NCBI GenBank assembly: GCA_017353825.1
Contig: JAFMSC010000170.1
Location: 1 to 8,122 of the forward strand
Length of the DNA: 8,122 bases
Direction of reading: 5' to 3'
DNA from: Hyphomicrobiaceae bacterium
GTDB lineage: Bacteria > Pseudomonadota > Alphaproteobacteria > Rhizobiales > Hyphomicrobiaceae
The position numbers were made by a program, and so were the translations under genes. Shown here piece by piece: positions 1 through 5,221 of the stretch. Every line of letters begins with the position of its first letter. Positions within the stretch are counted from its first letter, which is position 1. The notes beneath the pieces are model-generated. The model did no database searches. It was not told the origin of the DNA and was given only the letters and a program-made list of their open reading frames with translations.

Positions 1-315
1 GCGTTCGGCACGCTCAGCCGCCTCGCGGGCCTCGCTCTCGGCGCGCTCCTTGGCAATCTCGAGGGCGCGGCGCCGCGCGTCCAGCTCGCCTGACGACAGG
101 CCGCCGCGTTGGTCGAGGCGGTCTTCGGCATGCCCTTCGCCTTCGCCGGGAGCGGTGATGGTGCGCTTTTTCTTCTTCTCGACCACGACCGATTTCGAGC
201 GGCCATGGCTGAAGCTCTGCCGGACGTGGCCGGACTCCACCGTGCGCTTCAGGCTCAGGGGCTTGCGCGGAGCCACACTGAGTGTCTTATCGTTGGTTTC
301 CTTCGTCTCGCTCAT
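1..315 (-). CDS. infB: Translation initiation factor IF-2, N-terminal part (cut by the window edge)
   Basis: IF-2 is the GTPase that brings initiator fMet-tRNA to the 30S subunit and promotes subunit joining. Only the first 105 codons are here; the G domain and the rest lie beyond base 1. The reading frame is open to the edge. The N-terminus contains 'DKTLSV', 'LSLKRTVE' and 'VRQSFSHGRSKSVVVEKKKKR', the hallmark start of alphaproteobacterial IF-2, followed by a charged, Arg/Glu/Ala-rich helical stretch (about residues 75-105) like the long variable N-terminal extension of the family. The ATG lies 12 nt after the ylxR stop, with only a weak GGGA upstream, so it is probably translated from the shared operon mRNA. 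Identification rests on this N-terminal signature and on gene order; both agree. Confidence 0.93.
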   Translation of the reverse strand, partial: MSETKETNDKTLSVAPRKPLSLKRTVESGHVRQSFSHGRSKSVVVEKKKKRTITAPGEGEGHAEDRLDQRGGLSSGELDARRRALEIAKERAESEAREAAERAER

Positions 316-327
316 AGACGTCCCGCG

Positions 328-1005
328 TTAGGAATTCGCTTCTGGCCGAGGCTCTTGCGACCGGAACCGCCGGAGCCGGCCCGCCTCCGCCAGTATCTTC
401 CAAGCGGCGCCGCCCCCGGTCGCCGCAGCATGTATCACATTTGACCGGCCAATGGCCAAATCCAATTGCTGGCCCGTCAATTCCTTGACGATGGCCTGCC
501 CTGCCCGTTCCGCGTCCCCTTGCCTCGCCATTTGGGCCCTGAACTTGCGGGAGAGCTTCTCAACGCCGTCCGGGGCGCCATCGGCCGCGTGGATCAAAAT
601 CGCGGCCCGGTTCTGGGCGATCAGCTCCTCGACCCGGGCGAAGCCTGTGACCAACACCCCGGCCTTGTTAGCGAGGCTGACCGATTCGGCCACACGTCGG
701 ACCATGAGCCGCTCCACCTGGTCGGGCAGATCCTCTGGCACGGCAACCTGGCGCTGCAGGCTGCGCGCGAACGCCTTGCGGCGCACCGCCTGAGCGAGGG
801 TCTCCCGCCGCGCCTCGACCCAGATGCCGCGCCCGGGGAGCCGGCGCGCCAAGTCGGGCACGATGGTGCCGTCGGGACCTAGGACGAACCGGACGAGGTC
901 CTCAACCGGGTGCTGAGCGCGCGTTACGGCGCAAAGGCGGACCGGAGCCGTTCGGTCGCGCCTCCCAGTATCATCAACCCTCGCCGCCTTCGCACCCATT
1001 GCCAT
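328..1005 (-). CDS. ylxR: YlxR family RNA-binding protein fused to an L7Ae-like domain (DUF448)
   Basis: This 225-residue protein has two parts. Residues about 20-95 are a YlxR (DUF448) domain, with the 'RLCAVTR' segment (Cys25) and the signature P57-G-R-G-I-W62. Residues about 108-205 resemble the L7Ae/L30e-type RNA-binding fold ('LANKAGVLVTGFARVEELI', then 'LDLAIGRSNVIHAAA'). In Bacillus these are two neighbouring genes, ylxR and ylxQ; the fused form is usual in Alphaproteobacteria. YlxR has been described in Firmicutes as a nucleic-acid-binding regulator that can act on RNase P; whether that holds here is unknown. It sits between nusA and infB, 22 nt after nusA. The ATG at 1005 is preceded by a GTGGGGG stretch; a second ATG at 999 is equally possible. 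Another ATG at 1022 is out of frame. The tail is basic and low in complexity. Confidence 0.9.
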   Translation of the reverse strand: MAMGAKAARVDDTGRRDRTAPVRLCAVTRAQHPVEDLVRFVLGPDGTIVPDLARRLPGRGIWVEARRETLAQAVRRKAFARSLQRQVAVPEDLPDQVERLMVRRVAESVSLANKAGVLVTGFARVEELIAQNRAAILIHAADGAPDGVEKLSRKFRAQMARQGDAERAGQAIVKELTGQQLDLAIGRSNVIHAAATGGGAAWKILAEAGRLRRFRSQEPRPEANS

Positions 1006-1027
1006 TGGCCCCCACGCGTCATGGCCG

Positions 1028-2692
1028 CTAAACCTTGGCTGCTGCCACCGGAGCCTCCTGAGCGGCCTTCGCCGCCTCGGCGGCCGCGGCGATGGCCGCC
1101 TGCTCGGCGCGGGCCCTCTCCAGCTCCTCCTCGGTCACCCAGCCGGCGGCAATGCGAGCCGCCATGATCAGATCCTCCGCCTCCTTTCGGCCCACCTCGA
1201 AGCCGTCGAGAATGCCCTTGTGCCGGATCGGCTCGGCGTCGCGCTCCTTGGGGCGCTCGGTCCAGCCGACGAGATCGTCCGGCACGGCGCCGGCCAGGTC
1301 CTCAACCGACTTGATGTCGTTCTCGCCGAACGCCACCAGCATTGCCGTGTTCACTCCGCGCACCTTGGCAAGGTCGTCGGAGACGCCCAGTTCGCGGCGA
1401 CGGGCGTCGCGCTCGGCCTCCTGCTTGTCCAGGTACTCGCGGGCGCGGGTCTGGATCTCGTTGGCGGTGTCCTCATCGAACCCCTCGATGTGGGCGATCT
1501 CGCTGGTGTCCACGAAGGCGACCTCCTGTACGGTCTCGAAGCCCTCGGTGGCCAGCAACTGGGCGATGACCTCGTCCACGTCCAGCGCCTCCATGAAGAG
1601 CTGCGAGCGTTCGGTGAACTCCTTCTGGCGCCGCTCCGATTCCTCCTGCTCGGTGAGGATGTCGATGTCCCAGCCGGTGAGCTGGGAAGCGAGTCTAACG
1701 TTCTGGCCGCGGCGGCCGATGGCGAGCGAGAGCTGGCTCTCGGGCACCACCACCTCGATGCGGTTGGAATCCTCGTCCAGCACCACCTTGGTCACCTCGG
1801 CCGGGGCGAGCGCATTGACGATGAAGGTGGCAGCATCCTGGTTCCACTGAATGATGTCGACCTTCTCGCCCTGCAACTCGCCCACGACCGCCTGCACGCG
1901 CGCGCCGCGCATGCCGACGCAGGCGCCGACGGGGTCGATCGAGGAATCCTTGGATATGACGGCGATCTTGGCGCGGGAGCCGGGGTCGCGGGCTACCGAC
2001 TTGATCTGCACGATGCCGTCGTAGATCTCGGGCACCTCCTGGCGGAACAAGAGCGACATGAACTCAGGCCGGGCGCGGGAGAGGAAGATCTGCGGGCCCC
2101 TTTGCTCGCGACGCACGTCGTAGATGTAAGCGCGGATGCGGTCACCGATGCGCACGTTCTCGCGCGGGATCATCTCGTCGCGGCGGATGATGCCCTCGGC
2201 ACGGCCGAGGTCGACGATGACGTTGCCATATTCCACGCGCTTGACGGTGCCGTTGACGATCTCGCCAACGCGGTCCTTGTACTCGTTGTGGTGGCGCTCG
2301 CGCTCGGCCTCGCGCACCTTCTGCACGATCACCTGCTTGGCGTTCTGGGCCGCCACGCGGCCAAAATCGAGGGGCGGCAGCGCCTCCACGATGGTATCGC
2401 CGATTGCGGCATCGCGTTTTCGGCGCCTGGCCTCGGCGAGCGTGAGCTGAGTGGAGTCGTTTTCCACGTTCTCCACCACCGTGAGCAGGCGGGTGAGCTT
2501 GGTCTCGCCGGTCTTGGGGTTGATCTCGCAGCGGATGTCGTTCTCCGCGCCGTAGCGCGACTTGGCCGCCTTGGTGATGGCGTCCTCCATTGCCTCGATC
2601 ACGATCTTGCGGTCGATCGACTTTTCGCGCGCCACGGCGTCCGCGATCTGCAGCAGTTCGAGCTTGTTTGCGCTCACGCCTACTTGCGCCAT
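1028..2692 (-). CDS. nusA: Transcription termination/antitermination factor NusA
   Basis: NusA binds RNA polymerase and nascent RNA and modulates pausing, intrinsic termination and antitermination. The 554-residue product has the full alphaproteobacterial layout. An N-terminal RNAP-binding domain covers about 1-135 ('LLQIADAVAREKSIDRKIVIEAMEDAI'). An S1 domain follows at about 139-205 ('GEIVNGTVKRVEYGNVIVDLG'). KH1 lies at about 230-295 with the loop G260-M-R-G263, and KH2 at about 300-350 with G326-R-R-G329. Two helix-hairpin-helix acidic repeats cover about 369-425 and 440-520. An Ala/Glu-rich tail ends the protein (about 525-554). No key segment is missing. The ATG at 2692 follows an AGGAGG that overlaps the rimP stop codon, so the two genes are probably translationally coupled. 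It is the second gene of the rimP operon. NusA may act on the terminator in its own operon leader (inference). Confidence 0.98.
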   Translation of the reverse strand: MAQVGVSANKLELLQIADAVAREKSIDRKIVIEAMEDAITKAAKSRYGAENDIRCEINPKTGETKLTRLLTVVENVENDSTQLTLAEARRRKRDAAIGDTIVEALPPLDFGRVAAQNAKQVIVQKVREAERERHHNEYKDRVGEIVNGTVKRVEYGNVIVDLGRAEGIIRRDEMIPRENVRIGDRIRAYIYDVRREQRGPQIFLSRARPEFMSLLFRQEVPEIYDGIVQIKSVARDPGSRAKIAVISKDSSIDPVGACVGMRGARVQAVVGELQGEKVDIIQWNQDAATFIVNALAPAEVTKVVLDEDSNRIEVVVPESQLSLAIGRRGQNVRLASQLTGWDIDILTEQEESERRQKEFTERSQLFMEALDVDEVIAQLLATEGFETVQEVAFVDTSEIAHIEGFDEDTANEIQTRAREYLDKQEAERDARRRELGVSDDLAKVRGVNTAMLVAFGENDIKSVEDLAGAVPDDLVGWTERPKERDAEPIRHKGILDGFEVGRKEAEDLIMAARIAAGWVTEEELERARAEQAAIAAAAEAAKAAQEAPVAAAKV

Positions 2693-2703
2693 TGCTACGG
2701 CAT

Positions 2704-2709
2704 CCTCCT
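2704..2709 (-). promoter_or_regulatory. Shine-Dalgarno of nusA overlapping the rimP stop
   Basis: A perfect AGGAGG lies 11 nt upstream of the nusA ATG and shares bases with the TAG stop of rimP (2708-2710). A nearer ATG at 2703 leads to a stop after two codons, so the ATG at 2692 is the real start. Ribosomes ending rimP cover this site, which is why translational coupling is likely. Confidence 0.75.
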
Positions 2710-3298
2710 AGTCTTCGATCTCATCGGGCGCTGCGGCGGGCGGCAGGTTGCCGGCCGCCGCCTTCTTGGCCCGCCTGAGGGTGTCGCGAATGAGCTCGTC
2801 GGTCAGCACCAGCCGCGCCTCCGAAATCAGGCCGATCGGCAGCGTGAGCTCCGGTCCGCCCTGGTCGGGCGGGACCTCGAGCTCAACGTCGTTCCCGGCG
2901 AGACCCTTGAGCACGCCGCGGAATCGACGCCGGCCGCCCACGAGTTGCTTGGTCTCGATGCGGGCCTCATGGCCTGCCCATGCCACGAAATCCGAGGGCC
3001 TGGCCAGGGGCCTGTCGATTCCTGGCGAGGAAATCTCAAGCGTGTACTGGCCGGCGATCGGGTCGTGGGCGTCAAGCAGCGGTGAGAGTTGGCGCGAGAT
3101 GTCCGCGCAGTCCTCCACCGTGATGGTGCCGTCGGGGCGCTCGGCCATGATCTGCACCGTCGTCCCGTTGCGCCCCGAGATGCTGACGCGGACGATACGG
3201 AACCCCATGTCGTTGAGGGACGGCTCAACCAGAGCCGCAATCTCGGCCGCAACTCCAGCCTCGCCGATGAAGCGCGCCTCGGATACCGCGCCACCCAC
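2708..3298 (-). CDS. rimP: Ribosome maturation factor RimP
   Basis: RimP assists 30S subunit assembly. The family signature 'YTLEISSPGIDRPL' lies at residues 85-98 of the form starting at 3298. It is preceded by an N-terminal alpha/beta domain ('LVEPSLNDMGFRIVRVSISG', then 'TITVEDCADISRQLSPLLD') and followed by the small SH3-like C-terminal domain (about 105-165) and a Pro/Ala/acidic tail. The length, about 196 residues, is normal. There is no ATG start. GTG at 3298 is my choice because GA-rich sequence (AGAGGGCGAAGAGAG) lies just upstream and its N-terminus fits relatives that begin near 'SE.RFI'. GTG at 3319 gives a 203-residue form but has no ribosome binding site. It is the first gene of the rimP-nusA-ylxR-infB operon, placed just after an attenuator-like leader. 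Confidence 0.95.
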   Translation of the reverse strand: MGGAVSEARFIGEAGVAAEIAALVEPSLNDMGFRIVRVSISGRNGTTVQIMAERPDGTITVEDCADISRQLSPLLDAHDPIAGQYTLEISSPGIDRPLARPSDFVAWAGHEARIETKQLVGGRRRFRGVLKGLAGNDVELEVPPDQGGPELTLPIGLISEARLVLTDELIRDTLRRAKKAAAGNLPPAAAPDEIED

Positions 3299-3326
3299 CT
3301 CTCTTCGCCCTCTGAGCACAAATGGG

Positions 3327-3346
3327 AAAATGAGCCCGCCAGCTCA
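3327..3346 (-). terminator. Second, weaker hairpin with U-run just before rimP
   Basis: On the minus strand a 6-bp stem UGAGCU/GGCUCA (one G-U pair) closes a GGCG tetraloop at 3346-3331 and is followed by UUUU (3330-3327). It could be a weak second terminator or a structure that affects initiation at the GTG of rimP, which lies 8 to 29 nt further on depending on the start used. The U-run is short and the stem modest, so termination is uncertain. Confidence 0.35.
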
Positions 3347-3358
3347 ATGGGTCAGCCC

Positions 3359-3391
3359 AAAACAAAAAGAGCGGACCCGAAGGGCCCACTC
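3359..3391 (-). terminator. Intrinsic terminator inside the rimP operon leader
   Basis: The minus strand shows a 10-bp stem (GAGTGGGCCC at 3391-3382 with GGGTCCGCTC at 3378-3369, two G-U wobbles in RNA) closed by a UUC loop, followed directly by UUUUUGUUUU (3368-3359). This is a textbook Rho-independent terminator. It lies upstream of rimP and only about 25 nt after the predicted transcription start, so it acts as an attenuator rather than as the end of a gene. On the plus strand no T-run follows, so it works only in the rimP direction. Confidence 0.9.
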
Positions 3392-3415
3392 TCAGAGTTG
3401 AGATGATCATGAGCG
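3359..3415 (-). ncRNA. rimP leader (putative attenuator RNA)
   Basis: This is the predicted short transcript from the start near 3415 to the end of the terminator U-run. From memory, a 'rimP leader' RNA family ending in a Rho-independent terminator has been described upstream of rimP-nusA-infB in Alphaproteobacteria; position and architecture match, but no covariance search was run. Ahead of the terminator lies ACTC-UGA-GAGT (3396-3386 region), which can form a small hairpin that uses the base of the terminator 5' arm, a possible but weak anti-terminator. The palindrome ATGATCAT (3403-3410) lies in the leader. The effector is unknown; NusA itself is a reasonable candidate by analogy with the Bacillus subtilis nusA operon. 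Confidence 0.7.
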
Positions 3416-3421
3416 AGGCGG

Positions 3422-3450
3422 AGACTAGGCGGAAAATGCGGGCTTGGCAA
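3422..3450 (-). promoter_or_regulatory. Sigma-70-type promoter of the rimP-nusA-ylxR-infB operon
   Basis: The minus strand has TTGCCA (-35, 3450-3445), an exact 17-bp spacer and TAGTCT (-10, 3427-3422). It is preceded by an A/T-rich stretch (CAATATTTACAC, about 3475-3464) that is rare in this GC-rich DNA and could help polymerase binding. The expected start is near 3415. It is the best promoter in the window and lies exactly where the operon needs one. Confidence 0.7.
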
Positions 3451-3673
3451 GCAGGAAGTGTAAATATTGTCGCAGTTGTACGGCAATGCAGCAAAAACCG
3501 GCCCAGTACCCCCCAGTCATCCGCAAGCCGAGATCCGCCTGGCTGGGCGATCGGGCGCGCCCAGAGCTGCCCAGGGATCCCCTGAGGGATCGCGCGCAGG
3601 CTGCTCGTTACCTCTCGCGTTACCAGGGAGCCGCTCGCCTTCGGCTCGCACGCCCCCTAGCTGAGGGTTGCGT
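3451..3673. other. Intergenic spacer between the FAH-family gene and the rimP promoter
   Basis: I see no gene and no tRNA here. Three hairpin-forming stretches follow the end of the FAH-family gene. One is CCCT/AGGG around 3655-3667. Another is a 6-bp stem GAGCCG/CGGCTC at 3628-3647. The third is a perfect 6-bp stem GATCCC/GGGATC with a 4-nt loop at 3576-3591. None has a T-run, so a clear intrinsic terminator for the upstream gene is not visible; ending may be Rho-dependent. Confidence 0.5.
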
Positions 3674-4687
3674 TTACGTCAGCGTGAAGCTCAGGTCGCC
3701 CAGCTTCTCGATCGACGTGACGATCTTGTCGCCCGGCTTCAGCCAGACCTTGTCGCCCTTGTGGCCGGCGATGACGCCCTCCGGCGTGCCGGTGAAGATG
3801 ATGTCGCCGGGCTTGAGCGTCAGGTATTGGGAGATGTAACTCACCAGCTGCTTGCAGTTGAACACCATGTCGTTGGTGTTGGACGACTGCCGCACCTCGC
3901 CATTCACGCGGCACTCGATCTTGAGGTTGTCGCCGTCGACCTGGTCGGCGGTGACGAGCCACGGCCCGATCGGTGCGGCACCGTCGAGCGACTTGCCCAG
4001 CATCCACTGGCTGGAGCGTGATTGCAGGTCGCGGGCGGTGAAGTCGTTGCCCGTGGCGTAGCCGAAGATATGGGCCGGCGCGTTGGCCTCGCTCACGTCG
4101 CGGGCGGTGCGGCCGATCACGATCACGAGCTCGGCCTCGTAGTCGAACTGCTCGGCCTTCTCCTTGGAGACGGGGATGACGCCACCGGGGCTGTTGAGCG
4201 CCGTGTTGTACTTGTTGAACAGGATTGGCATTTTCGGCACCGGCTGCCCCACCTCAGCGGCATGGCGTCGGTAATTGAGGCCGATGCACACGATCTTTTC
4301 GGGGCTGGTGACGGCGGGGCCGAACGGGGCCTTGTCCTCCGGGATAAAATGCGCAGCAGTGGCGCGCTCTGCGAGGCGTTGCAGGCCGCCAAGGTCGCCG
4401 TGGCCAGCGAGCACAGCGGTGATGGTGGTGGGTGCACCCTGCTTCAAGGCCTCTTCGGCCGCGGTCACGTCGAGAACGCCGCGCGGGGTTCTGAGGCCGA
4501 GGCCGAACCCGCCGTCGCGCTTCAGCGTGCAGAAGGTCATGCCCTTCGGCAGCTCGGGGTAGCCATTCGTGGCTTGAGCGGCCTGTGCGGCGGCCGGCGT
4601 TGCGGTGGCCTGTGCGGCAACTCCGGTCAGGATGGCACCGCCCACCAGGCCGGTGGTCTTGAGGAACGTTCTGCGATCGCTGTTCAT
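3674..4687 (-). CDS. Fumarylacetoacetate hydrolase family protein with a Tat signal peptide
   Basis: This 337-residue protein belongs to the FAH superfamily, metal-dependent enzymes that cleave, hydrate or decarboxylate acylpyruvate-like compounds. The catalytic domain covers about 128-337. It has 'GLNYRRHAAE' with the putative catalytic His142, metal ligands E184 and E186 ('FDYEAELVIVIG') and D215 ('GNDFTARDLQ'), and the 'TGTPEGV' loop at 299-305. The N-terminus is a twin-arginine signal: R5-R6-T-F-L-K10, a hydrophobic stretch 13-28 and a likely cut near A36 ('AAAQA'). The enzyme should therefore be folded in the cytoplasm and exported to the periplasm, which is unusual for a family that mostly acts in the cytoplasm. 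The start at 4687 is fixed by AAGGAGG 5 nt upstream and by the signal peptide; a longer in-frame reading to 4915 only translates repeats. The substrate cannot be told. The neighbours give no pathway context. Confidence 0.93.
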   Translation of the reverse strand: MNSDRRTFLKTTGLVGGAILTGVAAQATATPAAAQAAQATNGYPELPKGMTFCTLKRDGGFGLGLRTPRGVLDVTAAEEALKQGAPTTITAVLAGHGDLGGLQRLAERATAAHFIPEDKAPFGPAVTSPEKIVCIGLNYRRHAAEVGQPVPKMPILFNKYNTALNSPGGVIPVSKEKAEQFDYEAELVIVIGRTARDVSEANAPAHIFGYATGNDFTARDLQSRSSQWMLGKSLDGAAPIGPWLVTADQVDGDNLKIECRVNGEVRQSSNTNDMVFNCKQLVSYISQYLTLKPGDIIFTGTPEGVIAGHKGDKVWLKPGDKIVTSIEKLGDLSFTLT

Positions 4688-4692
4688 GGTCT

Positions 4693-4699
4693 CCTCCTT
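4693..4699 (-). promoter_or_regulatory. Strong Shine-Dalgarno of the FAH-family gene
   Basis: AAGGAGG lies 5 nt before the ATG at 4687 and decides the start. The 8-mer AGGAGACC that spans this site (4695-4688) is also the core of the tandem repeat units about 90-150 nt upstream. Confidence 0.85.
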
Positions 4700-4778
4700 G
4701 ATTTCGTCTTGCTCGTAGCGGTGTGCATTCCCCTCGATGGATTGCCTGTTCTGATGGCGGAAAGGTGTCAGAGCGTGA

Positions 4779-4838
4779 GGTCTCCTGAGGGTCTGCTGGG
4801 GTCTCCTGGGGGTCTCCCGAGGGTCTCCCGACGGTCTG
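4779..4838. repeat. 11-bp tandem repeat array, about 5.5 units
   Basis: Units read on the plus strand are GGTCTCCTGAG (4779), GGTCTGCTGG (4790, one base short), GGTCTCCTGGG (4800), GGTCTCCCGAG (4811), GGTCTCCCGAC (4822) and a partial GGTCTG (4833). The period is close to one DNA helical turn, so the units would face the same side of the helix. Read on the minus strand each unit carries GGGAGACC or AGGAGACC, resembling the Shine-Dalgarno region of the downstream FAH-family gene. Confidence 0.8.
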
Positions 4839-4967
4839 GCGCCATGGCGGGCGTCGGTCGCCGCAAGAGGCGGCCGATCCGATGGCGCCATGAGCATTGG
4901 AAGCTTCTCGCGCAACAGTGGCCGGCATTGTGGAATTGCCTGGTGTCCCCACGCGGGAGACCCTCGG
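4817..4967. repeat. 14-bp inverted repeat flanking a palindrome-rich segment
   Basis: CCGAGGGTCTCCCG at 4817-4830, part of the tandem array, has a perfect inverted copy at 4954-4967. Between the arms are two copies of the self-complementary TGGCGCCATG (4837-4846, 4883-4892) and a GCCGC/GCGGC hairpin (about 4863-4877). No transposase or target duplication is present, so its nature is unknown. Confidence 0.6.
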
Positions 4968-5166
4968 TATAGGTCGACGGAGCTTCTGGAGGTCGTGGGG
5001 CGGATTTGCTTTTAGACCTGCTCTGCCGGGTCGACAAAGGCTCGCCGAAGGCGTCCCCGACCGACGGGCCGTCCAGGCCCAGGCATGCGCGCTAGATTGA
5101 GTGCATGTGGTCGTCTTGAGCGCGTCGATGCCTGGCGCTCCGGGCCCGACGCCAAAAGCGGACGCT

Positions 5167-5197
5167 GATACGGTGGTTCCACTTGGAACACGGTATC
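5167..5197. repeat. Near-perfect 31-bp inverted repeat (operator or 3' hairpin)
   Basis: The core is GTTCC-ACTT-GGAAC (5176-5189). The symmetry continues outward with one mismatch and one bulge to GATAC (5167-5171) and GTATC (5193-5197), giving 12 pairs. It starts 24 nt beyond the acyl-CoA dehydrogenase stop. It has no following T-run, so it may be an RNA-stabilising hairpin or a two-fold binding site for a regulator rather than an intrinsic terminator. Confidence 0.6.
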
Positions 5198-5221
5198 TGA
5201 CGCGGACGGCGCGATATCATA

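Larger units (their letters stand above)
4688..5221. other. 534-bp gene-free region rich in repeats
   Basis: No reading frame here looks like a gene: the short frames on both strands lack domains and run through repeats. The stretch holds the leader of the FAH-family gene, an 11-bp tandem array (4779-4838), a 14-bp inverted pair (4817-4830 and 4954-4967), a repeated palindromic 10-mer TGGCGCCATG (4837-4846 and 4883-4892) and an inverted repeat near the end of the acyl-CoA dehydrogenase (5167-5197). The FAH-family promoter should be here, but I could not find a convincing -35/-10 pair. Confidence 0.6.

Noticed and set aside
1220..3085. Long open frame (621 codons) on the plus strand opposite nusA and rimP
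   Set aside because: It mirrors the codon pattern of high-GC genes on the other strand, has no domain and runs across two genes with clear family signatures.
3225..3494. 89-codon minus-strand frame through the rimP leader, including an ATG at 3410 very near the predicted transcript start
   Set aside because: It has no ribosome binding site, passes through the terminator stem and overlaps rimP in another frame; a leader peptide cannot be excluded but there is no stop near the terminator and no run of regulatory codons.
3451..3673. tRNA gene upstream of rimP, as metY in Escherichia coli
   Set aside because: No cloverleaf arms, TTCGANNC T-loop or CCA-type end could be found on either strand.
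4720..4778. CTGACA at about 4763-4768 on the minus strand as a -35 for the FAH-family gene
   Set aside because: No acceptable -10 lies 15-19 bp downstream.
4779..4838. CRISPR-like array
   Set aside because: The units are 10-11 bp and directly adjacent, with no spacers and no cas genes.
4688..4915. 76-residue N-terminal extension of the FAH-family protein
   Set aside because: It translates the tandem repeats, comes before a clear Tat signal and a strong Shine-Dalgarno, and has no family match.
4897..5100. 67-codon plus-strand frame in the gene-free region
   Set aside because: No ribosome binding site, no domain and no neighbour on that strand; it includes the inverted repeat arm.
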